Part shown: in pieces, positions 43,701 to 49,961 of the stretch
Layout of the letters: each line of letters opens with the position of its first letter
Numbering within the stretch: position 1 is the stretch's first letter
Assembly: GCA_030386875.1 (NCBI GenBank)
Contig: CM059556.1
Location: 39,658,964-39,722,963 of the forward strand
DNA from: Morinoia aosen
Lineage: Eukaryota > Arthropoda > Malacostraca > Amphipoda > Talitridae
Direction of reading: 5' to 3'
Length of the DNA stretch: 64,000 nt
Position numbers and translations under genes: made by a program
Notes under the pieces: model-generated
Database searches by the model: none
Told to the model about the DNA's origin: nothing
Seen by the model: the letters and a program-made list of their open reading frames with translations, nothing else

Positions 43701-45566
43701 AAATGCCTTATAACTAACGCCAGGACGCCATGACGCTTTCCCCCGGTCAAGACCGGCACCCATTTCAGACACCTGGGTAGACACAAAGCTGCCTATTCTT
43801 TGAAATTTATCTTTCTCATAATTTCAGTTTCTCACAACGTTGCTTAAGTTTGGAAAGTTTCTTCATAGTGCCTCACAACGTTGTCATTTGTCATTTTGTG
43901 CCCTCACGATTTGAGTTTCTCTCAACTTCAAGTTTAAACTTTCTTTCACTCAAAATTTCAATTTTTCCCCTACTTTTAAATTTACCTAGCTCACAATTCC
44001 AATATATACTCTAATATTTTAAATCCCTCACACTCGCAACTTAAAGTATTCTGTCCAAAAGTTTAAAATTCCTCCCCAAAATATCAACTTTCACTCTCAA
44101 ATTTTCCAACCTTTCCCACTCACAATTTCAACTTTCTCTCCTGAAATTCGCAATTTCCCACACCCGCGATTTCAAGTTTTCACTCCTAAAAATTACCAAT
44201 TTTTCATACCCACGATTTCAAGTTTTCACTCCAAAAATTTCACACCTTCCTACACCCACGTTTGACTCCAAAAATTCACAATTTCTCCCTCCTACAAAAC
44301 CTTAAATTTTGCGGCAGGCAAGATAGAGATCGGCGGCAAGCGCATGGACCGGGAAGGCTACTACGTGGAGCCGACCATCGTGACGGGCCTGCCGCACGAC
44401 TCCGCCGTGGTGCACAAGGAGACCTTCGCGCCCATCGTGTACTTGATCAGCTGCCCGTCCTTCGAGGACGCCATCTTGTGGAACAACGAAGTCAAGCAAG
44501 GGCTGTCGTCCTCTCTCTTCACGCAGAACCTCAGCAACGTCTTCAAGGTACGTCTCTGCGCCGTCTTCAAGTGTGACGTGACCAAAATACTGTACGTCTT
44601 TGTGATGTCCTAAAGCAGGGGTCTCCAAACATTTCAAAGTAAGGGCCACATTGTATATTTCCCACATCCATGAGGGCCGAAGGAATAAAAATGAAAGAGA
44701 AAACAGTTTAATTCAGCGATGGCAGTCGTACGATAATGACTTTCTCAAGGCCACCACACAGGGTTTTTTTTGGCGGGCTGGATGAAATTATATGTGGATC
44801 TGGCCCGCTGGCCATAGCATGGAGACCCCTGTCCTATAGGTTAGTCTCCGTGACGTCTTCAAAGTGTGTCTCTGTGGCGTCTTGAAGGTATGTCTCCATG
44901 ACGTTTTCTAGTTATATTTTTGTATTATGCATCAAATCATCAATATTCAGTGCCTATATGGTTACTATTTTTACTCTTTACCAAGCGCAGCAAAACTATG
45001 AGCAATGGTGCCTAAATTGTTTTACTTTTATAAAAAAGAAATTTTGCTCATGCGTAAAAACTACGCCGAATTTTAAATTTGGAACGTTGGTATTATACGA
45101 CGAATCTTACTATTTTTATGTTATCATAGCCTGGCAGGGTAGTTGCTCACAATAACGTTAAGCTTCTATGCCGAAGACGGTGATGACTGTCTCACTGATA
45201 CACTCATCCGTCCAATCCTGTAAGCCGCACGAAAATAATGCTACTTATCACTGATTTATTGCCATTAGTGTAGACGTTCGATATTTAATGGCTGCTCCTG
45301 TATAAAAAGCTATACGTTCTAGTGTAACTAAACAAACGCTGTCTTGTTTCCAGTGGCTAGGACCCAAGGGCTCGGATTGCGGCATCATCAACATCAACAT
45401 CCCCACCAACGGGGCGGAGATCGGGGGTGCATTTGGGGGCAACAAGGCGACGGGGGGCGGACGGGAGTCGGGCAGCGACTCGTGGAAGCAGTACATGCGG
45501 CGCTCCACCTGCACCATTAATTACACCAAGGAGTTGCCTCTTGCGCAGGGCATAAAGTTTGAGTAG
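19538..45566 (+). CDS. ALDH7A1: ALDH7A1, antiquitin / alpha-aminoadipic semialdehyde dehydrogenase (9 coding exons)
   Basis: Joined exons: 19538-19732, 24041-24148, 32263-32371, 33577-33794, 34225-34440, 36702-36881, 41882-42041, 44318-44547, 45354-45566; 542 residues, close to the human 539. The enzyme oxidises alpha-aminoadipic semialdehyde to aminoadipate with NAD in lysine breakdown and also clears other aldehydes. The phases at every junction agree and the translation aligns with human ALDH7A1 from [10 protein letters not shown] to LAQGIKFE. I see ISAFNFP with the active-site Asn (about residue 196), FTGST of the NAD fold (about 273), the general base Glu297 in LELGGNN and the nucleophile Cys331 in [13 protein letters not shown]. 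No exon carries a stop, so it looks functional. Exons are GC-rich and introns AT-rich. The 5' and 3' UTR limits are unknown, and non-coding 5' exons may exist. Confidence 0.97.
19855..19990 (+). repeat. ~64-bp tandem duplication in intron 1
   Basis: Two diverged copies share GTAATTTC then TTATTAGACGAA and AGTAGTTATT. Only two copies. Confidence 0.6.
20414..20734. mobile_element. Palindromic MITE in intron 1 (~320 bp)
   Basis: Inverted arms: GTTGCAGTTTAAGGTCATGT on the left and its inverse (ACGACCTTAAACTGCAAC) on the right, with further inverted blocks up to the centre near 20575 (AGCCCCTAGTTTTTAAGTTA answers AACTTGAAAACTAGGAGC). No coding frame. Confidence 0.7.
21032..21143 (+). repeat. A-repeat fragment
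   Basis: Only the middle of the family is present (TTCAGCACCTACTACTTTC to CCGCGTTCCCTTA). Confidence 0.65.
21144..22170. other. Intron 1 DNA, no feature beyond short inverted motifs
   Basis: No gene is seen. Near 22000-22070 AGTCTTTTACGT appears twice and once inverted (ACGTAAAAGACT with slight change), perhaps a tiny foldback remnant. Confidence 0.4.
22171..22535 (+). repeat. A-repeat copy in intron 1
   Basis: Near full-length: CCCTCAGGGGGACACAAC head, shared middle, and a GGGAAGCTAAAACTTTCC tail. Confidence 0.7.
22540..23940. other. Intron 1 DNA, nothing recognised
   Basis: No frame, repeat family or RNA that I can support. Confidence 0.4.
23944..24032 (+). repeat. A-repeat 3' end, next to exon 2 acceptor
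   Basis: The block TCTTTGAATATCTTTGTCGT to GGCTAAAACTTTCTTATAT is the last ~80 bp of the A-repeat family. Its tail ends about 8 bp before the acceptor TTTACGTCAG of exon 2, so it lies where the branch point and pyrimidine tract should be. Confidence 0.65.
24041..24148 (+). CDS. ALDH7A1: ALDH7A1 exon 2 (residues 66-101)
   Basis: Encodes [20 protein letters not shown] to AQEAWQ, matching human [20 protein letters not shown]. Phase 0 at both ends. Donor CAG|GTGAAT. The exon is sandwiched between an A-repeat tail (9 bp upstream) and a SINE (~45 bp downstream). Confidence 0.95.
24193..24450 (+). repeat. tRNA-derived SINE (family S), copy 2
   Basis: The head resembles a Ser/Leu-type tRNA: A box TGGCCGAGTGGTTACGAG and B box AGTTCGAATCC. 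The body is shared with the other copies (CACTCTACCCAGGTGT, GGCTTGACCGGGGGTAA). It lies in intron 2 just after exon 2. Confidence 0.85.
24480..24895 (+). repeat. Degenerate CCTAA-rich minisatellite
   Basis: Imperfect units of ~38-45 bp share ATAACCTTATCTATCCTACC-like text. Similar sequence resumes at 31639 (CACATCCTAACGTATCG) after the Penelope array, so the array inserted into it. The CCTAAC motif recalls arthropod TTAGG telomere repeats, but here it is too irregular to call telomeric. Confidence 0.6.
24908..26258 (-). mobile_element. Penelope-like unit 1, inverted, 5'-truncated
   Basis: It is the reverse complement of the last ~1.35 kb of the direct units: the C-terminal third of the reverse transcriptase, the GIY-YIG domain ([18 protein letters not shown]) and the 3' region with the ribozyme-like motif. 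Its truncated 5' end abuts the next unit head to head at about 26258. Confidence 0.85.
26259..28940 (+). mobile_element. Penelope-like unit 2, RT-GIY-YIG ORF (801 aa at 26300-28705)
   Basis: One long frame. Motifs in order: [13 protein letters not shown] (about residue 237), LYGLPKIHK (about 312), the catalytic block FDIDN (about 390), [17 protein letters not shown] (about 450), the catalytic YVDD in [13 protein letters not shown] (about 490), then a C-terminal GIY-YIG endonuclease with paired Cys ([20 protein letters not shown]) and HRGRS and HSEHC motifs (about 690-760). The GIY-YIG domain nicks DNA for target-primed copying. The unit looks whole and differs from unit 3 at only about ten residues, so both are recent. 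Confidence 0.9.
28803..28830 (+). ncRNA. Hammerhead-ribozyme-like motif, unit 2
   Basis: CTGAAGATGAGC, a short loop, then GCTCGAAACGTT: a CUGANGA core, a four-pair stem (GAGC with GCTC) and GAAAC. Penelope-like elements are known to carry minimal hammerheads in their flanking repeats. Inverted copy at 24989-25017. Activity is not shown by sequence. Confidence 0.45.
28941..31626 (+). mobile_element. Penelope-like unit 3, RT-GIY-YIG ORF (838 aa at 28871-31387)
   Basis: A direct tandem copy of unit 2. The frame can start in the 3' region of unit 2 (28871), which adds 37 N-terminal residues and shows how one unit's 3' end can serve as leader for the next, as expected of Penelope pseudo-LTR arrangements. 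The same RT and GIY-YIG motifs are present. The unit looks whole. Confidence 0.9.
31485..31513 (+). ncRNA. Hammerhead-ribozyme-like motif, unit 3
   Basis: Identical motif to that at 28803, exactly one unit length (2682 bp) downstream, about 100 bp after the ORF stop. Confidence 0.45.
31935..32183 (+). repeat. 31-bp minisatellite in intron 2
   Basis: About eight near-identical units with CCGGTGTCCCTAAACGGACG and ATAATGACGAG. The second unit carries a GCTGG change. It ends 79 bp before exon 3. Confidence 0.9.
32263..32371 (+). CDS. ALDH7A1: ALDH7A1 exon 3 (residues 102-138)
   Basis: Encodes [20 protein letters not shown] to LVSLEM plus one base of Gly138. Acceptor CCCCGACAG, donor G|GTGAGT, phase 1. 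Confidence 0.95.
32362..32525 (+). repeat. Degenerate minisatellite on the exon 3 donor
   Basis: About six units of 22-30 bp each resemble CTGGAGATGGGTGAGTGG, the exon 3 end (CTGGAGATGG) plus donor. Later units read TTGGAGGTCGGTGAGTTTGG, CTGAAGGTGGGTGATTGGG and CTGTAGGTGGGTGAGTGGG. Two of the later units keep GGTGAGT. Confidence 0.7.
33086..33366 (+). repeat. A-repeat, diverged copy in intron 3
   Basis: CTGTGCATAGATTT, TCTATACTAAATGGTTCCC and a tail of ATAATAGTAATAATG place it in the A family. Its 5' half is poorly matched. Confidence 0.5.
33577..33794 (+). CDS. ALDH7A1: ALDH7A1 exon 4 (residues 138-210)
   Basis: Encodes [20 protein letters not shown] to GWNSAIAM, including ISAFNFP with the active-site Asn. 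Acceptor TTGCAG, donor ATG|GTGGGG, a weak 5' splice site followed by a G-rich array. Confidence 0.95.
33792..34032 (+). repeat. 22-bp G-rich minisatellite on the exon 4 donor
   Basis: About eleven units of ATGTGGGGTTGTGGTGGTGG type. The first unit starts with the last codon of exon 4 (ATG) and its donor, so the repeat begins exactly at the junction. Units alternate GTTGTGG and GTTATAG. The strand is rich in GGGG and GG runs that could form quadruplexes. Confidence 0.85.
34033..34205 (+). repeat. Degenerate AT-rich repeats before exon 5
   Basis: Units of ~40-50 bp share CATAATTTATTGATC and TATAGCC. About four imperfect copies end just before the exon 5 pyrimidine tract. Confidence 0.55.
34225..34440 (+). 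CDS. ALDH7A1: ALDH7A1 exon 5 (residues 211-282)
   Basis: Encodes [20 protein letters not shown] to [13 protein letters not shown]-binding fold with KGAP and FTGST. Acceptor CCGCCTCAG, donor CAG|GTTGTG, phase 0 at both ends. Very GC-rich. Confidence 0.95.
34453..35135 (+). repeat. Degenerate ~50-bp repeats after exon 5, split by an A-repeat
   Basis: Units share GGTTTATGCGTAATTG, GGTTTAGGTGCATTT and AGTGTTTCTTGG, with about five copies. The A-repeat at 34670-35040 interrupts the run, and the last unit continues after it. The run starts 12 bp after the donor but includes no exon sequence. Confidence 0.65.
34670..35040 (+). repeat. A-repeat copy in intron 5, (TAA)n tail
   Basis: Full-length: CCCCTCAGGGGGATACAAC head, shared middle, tail GGCTAAAACTTTC then an ATA/TAA microsatellite. 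A short flank match (TTTGTATA) on both sides may be its target duplication. Confidence 0.8.
35301..35635 (+). repeat. A-repeat copy with duplicated head
   Basis: The ~55-bp head (GGGGGATACAATTATTGTAT) occurs twice in a row before the middle part. Ends with GAGGCTTAAACTTGC. Confidence 0.7.
35636..35905 (+). repeat. A-repeat copy, head missing
   Basis: It follows the previous copy directly and starts inside the family (GTTAAAATAAAATG). The tail is CTAATCTAATCTAATC. Confidence 0.7.
36347..36700 (+). repeat. A-repeat copy ending at the exon 6 acceptor
   Basis: Near full-length. Its tail (GGGAGCTTAAACTAACATCT) runs into TAATGTGCAG, the acceptor of exon 6. The CTAAC in the tail matches the animal branch-point consensus, so this element appears to supply the branch site. 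Confidence 0.75.
36702..36881 (+). CDS. ALDH7A1: ALDH7A1 exon 6 (residues 283-342), catalytic exon
   Basis: Encodes [20 protein letters not shown] to RRLIVHHS. Holds Glu297 (general base) and Cys331 (nucleophile, GQRCTTT). Phase 0 at both ends. Donor TCG|GTAACA is a moderate match. Confidence 0.96.
36870..37960 (+). repeat. 33/36-bp minisatellite on the exon 6 donor
   Basis: About thirty units of GCCCGCCACTCTGTAACTCT plus GTCTTCTTTTCGT (33 bp). The first, diverged unit is the exon 6 end itself (TCGTGCACCACTCGGTAACA). Eleven units in two runs (about 37450-37700 and 37800-37940) are 36 bp and read CACTCGTAAGTAAC, containing a consensus donor GTAAGT. Both lengths are multiples of three, so long open frames on both strands are by-products. 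Confidence 0.92.
38263..39243 (-). mobile_element. Penelope-like unit, inverted, 5'-truncated (frame 38490-39164)
   Basis: The 224-residue frame covers the end of the RT thumb and the GIY-YIG domain ([25 protein letters not shown]). The 3' region contains the ribozyme-like motif on the minus strand (38359-38388). Confidence 0.85.
39244..40834 (+). mobile_element. Penelope-like unit, direct, 5'-truncated
   Basis: It begins inside the RT ([11 protein letters not shown], then [11 protein letters not shown]). The frame 39604-40584 carries the catalytic YIDD ([12 protein letters not shown]), a thumb region and the GIY-YIG domain ([20 protein letters not shown]). About two thirds of the usual protein is present and it looks broken. 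A ribozyme-like motif is at 40687-40715. Confidence 0.85.
40687..40715 (+). ncRNA. Hammerhead-ribozyme-like motif, second Penelope family
   Basis: CTGAAGATGAC, a loop of seven, then GTCGAAACGTT: the same core as in the first family with a different helix II (GAC with GTC). The change on both sides of the stem keeps pairing, which supports a folded RNA. Confidence 0.5.
41121..41383 (+). repeat. tRNA-derived SINE (family S), copy 3
   Basis: B box AGGGTTCGAATCCCGG at 41169. The body (CACTCTACCCAGGTGTCTGA, GGTCTTGACCGGGGGAAAGC) and tail (AAACATCCTTAGATGCC) match copy 1. The head differs from copies 1 and 2. Confidence 0.85.
41384..41870. other. Intron 6 DNA, nothing recognised
   Basis: AT-rich intron sequence before exon 7. 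The pyrimidine tract CCTTTTTTCAG ends it. Confidence 0.5.
41882..42041 (+). CDS. ALDH7A1: ALDH7A1 exon 7 (residues 343-396)
   Basis: Encodes [20 protein letters not shown] to [10 protein letters not shown] plus one base. Matches human VVNRLKKAYAQ to LYGPLHTKQAV. Acceptor TTTTTTCAG, donor G|GTGAGT, phase 1. Confidence 0.94.
42017..43075 (+). repeat. 43/32-bp minisatellite built from the exon 7 donor
   Basis: About 26 units. The full unit is ~28 bp of the exon 7 end (CTCTGCAGGTGGTCAGGGAG, CTGTGGG) plus ~15 bp of intron (GTGAGTGTGGGGTCC). Short units lack 11 bp with the GTGAGT. The first unit is the real exon end (CTCTGCAGGTGGTCAAGGAG). About fifteen units keep GGTGAGT. Most also hold CTCTGCAG, which looks like an acceptor. 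Confidence 0.93.
43637..43780 (-). repeat. SINE (family S) copy 4, 5'-truncated, inverted
   Basis: Minus-strand body and tail of the S family (GGATGCTTTATTTCCAATCA, CCCCCGGTCAAGACCGG, GACACCTGGGTAG). The tRNA head is missing. Confidence 0.8.
43781..44310 (+). repeat. Degenerate repeats of intron 7 before exon 8
   Basis: Pyrimidine-rich imperfect units of ~45 bp share ATTTCAAGTTTTCACTCC and CACAATTTC. They run up to the exon 8 acceptor. Confidence 0.55.
44318..44547 (+). CDS. ALDH7A1: ALDH7A1 exon 8 (residues 396-472)
   Basis: Encodes [20 protein letters not shown] to [11 protein letters not shown]. Matches human [14 protein letters not shown] and [18 protein letters not shown]. Acceptor GCGGCAG, donor AAG|GTACGT, phase 0 at the end. 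Confidence 0.95.
44538..44910 (+). repeat. Degenerate 24-bp repeats on the exon 8 donor, split by a hAT MITE
   Basis: Units: GTCTTCAAGGTACGTCTCTG (exon end plus donor), GTCTTCAAGTGTGACGTG, GTCTTTGTGATG, then after the MITE GTCTTCAAAGTGTGTCTCTG and GTCTTGAAGGTATGTCTCC. The last keeps a donor-like AAG|GTATGT. Confidence 0.75.
44608..44839. mobile_element. hAT-type MITE (216 bp) with 8-bp TSD
   Basis: The element spans 44616-44831, flanked by TCCTAAAG and TCCTATAG (one mismatch). Inverted termini are CAGGGGTCTCCAAAC and GCATGGAGACCCCTG. The CAG start and 8-bp duplication are typical of hAT. No coding frame. It inserted into a unit of the exon 8 repeat. Confidence 0.85.
44911..45353. other. Intron 8, nothing recognised
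   Basis: Ordinary intron DNA ending in the acceptor CTTGTTTCCAG. Confidence 0.5.
45354..45566 (+). CDS. ALDH7A1: ALDH7A1 exon 9 (residues 473-542 and stop)
   Basis: Encodes [20 protein letters not shown] to [10 protein letters not shown], stop TAG at 45564-45566. This is the oligomerisation and C-terminal part, and the most conserved exon ([20 protein letters not shown]). Confidence 0.97.
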   Translation, partial: WLGPKGSDCGIININIPTNGAEIGGAFGGNKATGGGRESGSDSWKQYMRRSTCTINYTKELPLAQGIKFE

Positions 45567-46470
45567 GAAGTGCCAGCCTTCCTTGTTCTTCAGGGCATAA
45601 AGTTTGGGTAGGAAGTGCCAACCTTGTTTTCCAGGGCATCAAGTTTGAGTAGGAAGTGCCAGCCTTCTTTGTTCTTCAGGGCATAAAGTTTGGGTAGGAA
45701 GTGCCAGCCTTGTTTTTTCTTCAGGGTATCAAGTTTGAATAGGAAGTGCCAGCCTTGTTTTCCAGGGCATAAAGTTGAGTAGGAAGTGCCAGCCTTGTTT
45801 TCCAGGGCATAAAGTTGAGTAGGAAGTGCCAGCCTTGTTTTCCAGGGCATAAAGTTGAGTAGGAAGTGCCAGCCTTGTTTTCCAGGGCATCAAGTTTGAG
45901 TAGGAAGTGCCAGCCTTCTTTGTTCTTCAGGGCATAAAGTTTGGGTAGGAAGTGCCAGCCTTGTTTTTTCTTCAGGGTATCAAGTTTGAATAGGAAGTGC
46001 CAGTCTTGTTTTCCAGGGCATAAAGTTGAGTAGGAAGTGCCAGCCTTGTTTTCCAGGGCATAAAGTTGAGTAGGAAGTGCCAGCCTTGTTTTCCAGGGCA
46101 TAAAGTTGAGTAGGAAGTGCCAGCCTTGTTTTCCAGGGCATAAAGTTGAGTAGGAAGTGCCAGCCTTGTTTTCCAGGGCATCAAGTTGAGTAGGAAGTGC
46201 CAGCCTTGTTTTCCAGGGCATAAAGTTTGAGTAGGAAATGCATGCCCTTCTTCCTTAAAGCATCAAGTTTGAGTAGGGAGAGCTAGCTTGCTTTCTCATG
46301 GCATCAAGTTTAAAAAGAAATGCCTTCTTTTCCATGGTAACTGCACTAAGGAACTACTTCTCACCCAGGGTATCAAGTTTGTGTAGGAAGAGCCCTCTTT
46401 CTTTTCTAGGGCATAAAGTTTTAGTTGGGAGAGCCTTCCTTTGCTGGGCATTAAGTTTGAGTAGGAATTT
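45547..46470 (+). repeat. 40-bp minisatellite built from the ALDH7A1 stop region
   Basis: Sixteen good units and about five decayed ones follow CAGGGCATAAAGTTTGAGTAG, with GAAGTGCCAGCCTTGTTTTC after it. The first unit is the end of the coding frame (Gln-Gly-Ile-Lys-Phe-Glu-stop). A block of several units (45600-45900) is itself duplicated at about 45880-46150. It probably lies in the 3' UTR. Confidence 0.92.
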
Positions 46471-46854
46471 AAGCTCATGAGATATAGGACTGTATTCCAA
46501 ACCAACCCGCTTCAATTTTACAAAGAAGTTTTTTGTTGAATTTGAAATAATAACGAATGGACATGCAATAGAAACTTGCATGGTTTCCAAATGGGAACTG
46601 AAATGATTTTCCTATCTAAATGGCAGCTTCCATGGTTTTACAAATGGAAATTGGTATGGTTTTGCAAATGATAATTCGAACTGCATCGTTATCATTAGTG
46701 TCTCGCAATGATAAAATTCAGTTCTAGTGAGTACAATATAATTATTTATTTAAATTTTAGTATACTATCACTTCACTTTTAGGTAGGCGTTGTTACGTTC
46801 TTTAGCAGTATTGACATAAAATGGTAACGTCTTATGATAAAGTTGAATTACTAT

Positions 46855-47095
46855 TTTGAATAATAGGTTAAAATGATAGAATGATGATATAATGATATAG
46901 AGTAATGGATTAAAACGATATAATATGGAATAACAGGTTAGAATGATATAATATGGAATAACAGGTTAGAATGATATAATATGGAATAACAGGTTAGAAT
47001 GATATAATATGGAATAACAGGTTAGGATGGTATAATTTGGAATAACAGGTTGGAATGATATAATATGGAATAACAGGTTGGAATGATATCGTTGA
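46855..47095 (+). repeat. 28-bp AT-rich minisatellite
   Basis: About seven units of GGAATAACAGGTTAGAATGA plus TATAATAT. It lies downstream of ALDH7A1. Confidence 0.85.
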
Positions 47096-47855
47096 AAGGT
47101 AACGCTAAATTATAAAATGAAATGAAGTTGTTTACTGAGTTTCAAGCTTGTGAGTTTGTAAAACGTTTTATACTGAGCATGAAATTATCATTAGTGAGAC
47201 TCCATGAAATATTTGCTGGCGAAAGTAGTTACATTCATTGATCATTTTTAATTTTGAAGTATAGGCTTGTATTATGTTAGCTCTCTTGGACTGATTTATG
47301 ATATATTAAAATTATTATACTTTCCACTATAAGTTGTCCCGACACATACCCGTTGTTTCCATTAGCTAGCAAAGCATAGTTTAAAACTTGTATCAAGTTT
47401 TTGGTGAGAATTACTGCCAGCTCGTGCAATATTCTGGCTTGTTAGCCATTGTCTTCGAAGTGTTGAGAGGCAACAGCCCTTAGCAGGACTGATAACTTTA
47501 GTATTCGTTACTAAATATCGCATAAATATATCTCGTACAGTGTCTTGCTAGTGTTTCGAGACAGCAGCACTATATGTGAGACACGTTACTTTTTATATTT
47601 TTGTAAGTGTATCAATAGGAATTTGTACTGGCGTGAGAACGCAATTCTTTGGTAAGTTCTACATCCTTGTCAAAGAATAACGAAACTCCTTTTTACAATC
47701 AGGCATTTGAAGAAAGTTTTGTTTTGTATTCTTAGTTGCGCTCGGCGAATGCCAAAAGTGTAGACAGCAGTCGTCGGGTACGAGTCTCGCTTGCTGGATG
47801 CAGGAGACGCTGGCGCTGTAGTGTGACGTGCGAAGTTCTCGAGGCAGCCGAACTG
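47096..47855. other. Intergenic DNA, nothing recognised
   Basis: No frame or repeat family that I can support. Confidence 0.4.
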
Positions 47856-48046
47856 GGAGTTCCTTAAAAAGATTCAAGTTGAGCCTTTGGCATAATCTCA
47901 AAATAAATAAAAAAGCAAGGACAGTAACTCTCAAATTAACTATTGTATTTTAATCAAATAATAGAAGTGTGGTTAAATATGGTTGGGTAAAATATGGTTG
48001 ATTTGAGATTTACTGTCCTTACTTTTTTATTCATTTGGAGTTCCTT
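47856..48046. mobile_element. Minimal Penelope-like remnant, inverted ends only, 10-bp TSD
   Basis: GGAGTTCCTT at 47856-47865 and 48037-48046 brackets two facing copies of the Penelope 3' tip (AATAAAAAAGCAAGGACAGT and CTGTCCTTACTTTTTTATTC). The tip resembles the outer end of the 38.2-40.8 kb pair. No coding part is left. Confidence 0.7.
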
Positions 48047-48317
48047 CCTGCAGAGGTGCTGTACTCTGATTGGCCGACCAAAATCTAGGACAGCCATTCT
48101 CAACCTTTCCTCCATCATTGAACTTAATGTATTAAATACAAAAGGCCGAAATTTACCTCCACCAGGGGTAAATTTACCCCTCGTTGAGAACCTCAGATCT
48201 ATGACAAGAATATCCCTGATTCACTGCACTAGCGTGCAAATTTTCACGTGATCTAAATATAAAAAAATATGCTTCGGTTTCAATATTTTATTGTTCTTTG
48301 AATGCTCACCCAATAAG

Positions 48318-48575
48318 AGGGAGAATTATTGGGGGAAGATGTGAGGTCCCTTGCTGGGAGTTAGAAAGGCCTCTTTTCTTGATATACAGTGCATTTTTGA
48401 TTCGTTAATGAGAATGTTTTTTTTCATTGCACTGTTGTCTTGTTTTTCAGCACCTCCGATTTTTTTTCCACTTCAATAATGTTTTCTAGCCTTCCTTCCT
48501 AAATGTTTTTTTTTTCATCCTTCCTCACCTTCAACATCTTTGTTGTGGTGAGGGAGGCTGGAACTGCCTTTTATT
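48318..48575 (+). repeat. A-repeat, diverged copy
   Basis: Shares TTGTTTTTCAGCACCT and CATCTTTGTTGTGGTGAGGG with the family. Older than most copies. Confidence 0.55.
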
Positions 48576-49960
48576 TGTAACGAGTGTGAGCATTTTTGTT
48601 TACTTTTCGTGTAACGTGGTTAAGTTATTCGAGTCACGTTTTGCGCCAAATTCTGCCTCAAGTTCAAAATTTAATTCTCATTTTACATTAAATGATTAAC
48701 ATGGGAGATCTACCATTGTGTGCCGCGAATGAAAAGAAATTACGTACTTTAGGCTACATGAGTATATCAATGAGTAGACACCGCTCTCTCCATTAGGGTC
48801 TTTCGTTATTCTTCGAAAAAAATTCTTCATTTTTGTCATTCGTTAACGACGCACATTGGTGGCCGCATTACAATTAATCGGTTGCTGATTAATTCAATAG
48901 CTAATTTCAGTTGCTGAACTAATCAACTGAATTAGTTCAGTTGATCGGCTGCTGAATTACGTATCAGAGGGTCACGCCGTCACTTGGACCTAAAGCTCTC
49001 TTTATCGAACTTTTGAAAGTATTTTTCTACGTTTGTAGGAGTCTTTCTTAAATAAATTTTCATAATGAAGCAATATTTTTGGAAACCTTTTTATCTTTCG
49101 GGCCTGCTTGATTCTCCAGGACAGACAACTTCCCTGATTTTGTTCGCTTGAATCCTCCTCGTTGTCCAGGAGGAAGAAAAGAAAGTGAACTATTTATTTT
49201 CGATGAAACAAACATGATATGGGCAACGTTGTTTGTAACACGCTGACTGCGTATTGGCGCACTTGTGTACCACTAGGTAAATTGCGCATTTGCGTTCCGA
49301 AATATACAAATAAACATTTACTTTTTTCCTACCTTTCACGAAATAAATTTTTAGAGTATAAGGTAACATATAATGGTTCAATTGTATTCTTTGCATTTTT
49401 AGAATGGTTAAAAATATATTAGAGCGGTAAAGCCGTTTTTTCAGTACGACATCTTCTAACCAAACCAAACTGACCGCATTAACCGTACAACCGTAGTCGA
49501 CGTGTTAAAATCAATGCTAGTTTTACCACTTAGTTGAGAGTTCAGAAATATCTGATCTCACTACAGGGGTATTTCTTGAAAGGATCTTCTTTGAAAGGAT
49601 TAGCCTCATTGTAAATTCAAAATTTTTCTGGTTCTATTGAAGAGTTCCTTTGAAAGGATAGCCTTTTGTAGGATTGTTTCTAAAAGGATTATCCTCAAAG
49701 AGATTAAGCTGAAATGCTTTTTTAGGTTCAGAGACATCCAAGATCTCCCCAGCTCTTCACGGAGGAAGGCATGATGGACACAACAGCCTACGTAACTTAT
49801 TTCGTGCTGAAATTTACACAAAATTTTCAACCAACAATGTCCTTTCTTTCAATCGAACTCGCCCTCAATATTTTCTATAATTTTTTCCCGTGTTCATGAG
49901 TTGTAAAATTTGTCAAATTTGTCGATTAATCGGTCACAGATTGGCTTTGATGTTAGTTTA
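48576..49960. other. Intergenic DNA with weak local repeats
   Basis: Small palindromes around 48890-48960 (CAGTTGATC and AATTAGTTCAG) and irregular TTTGAAAGGATTA repeats at 49570-49700. No gene is recognised. Confidence 0.4.
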
Positions 49961-49961
49961 A

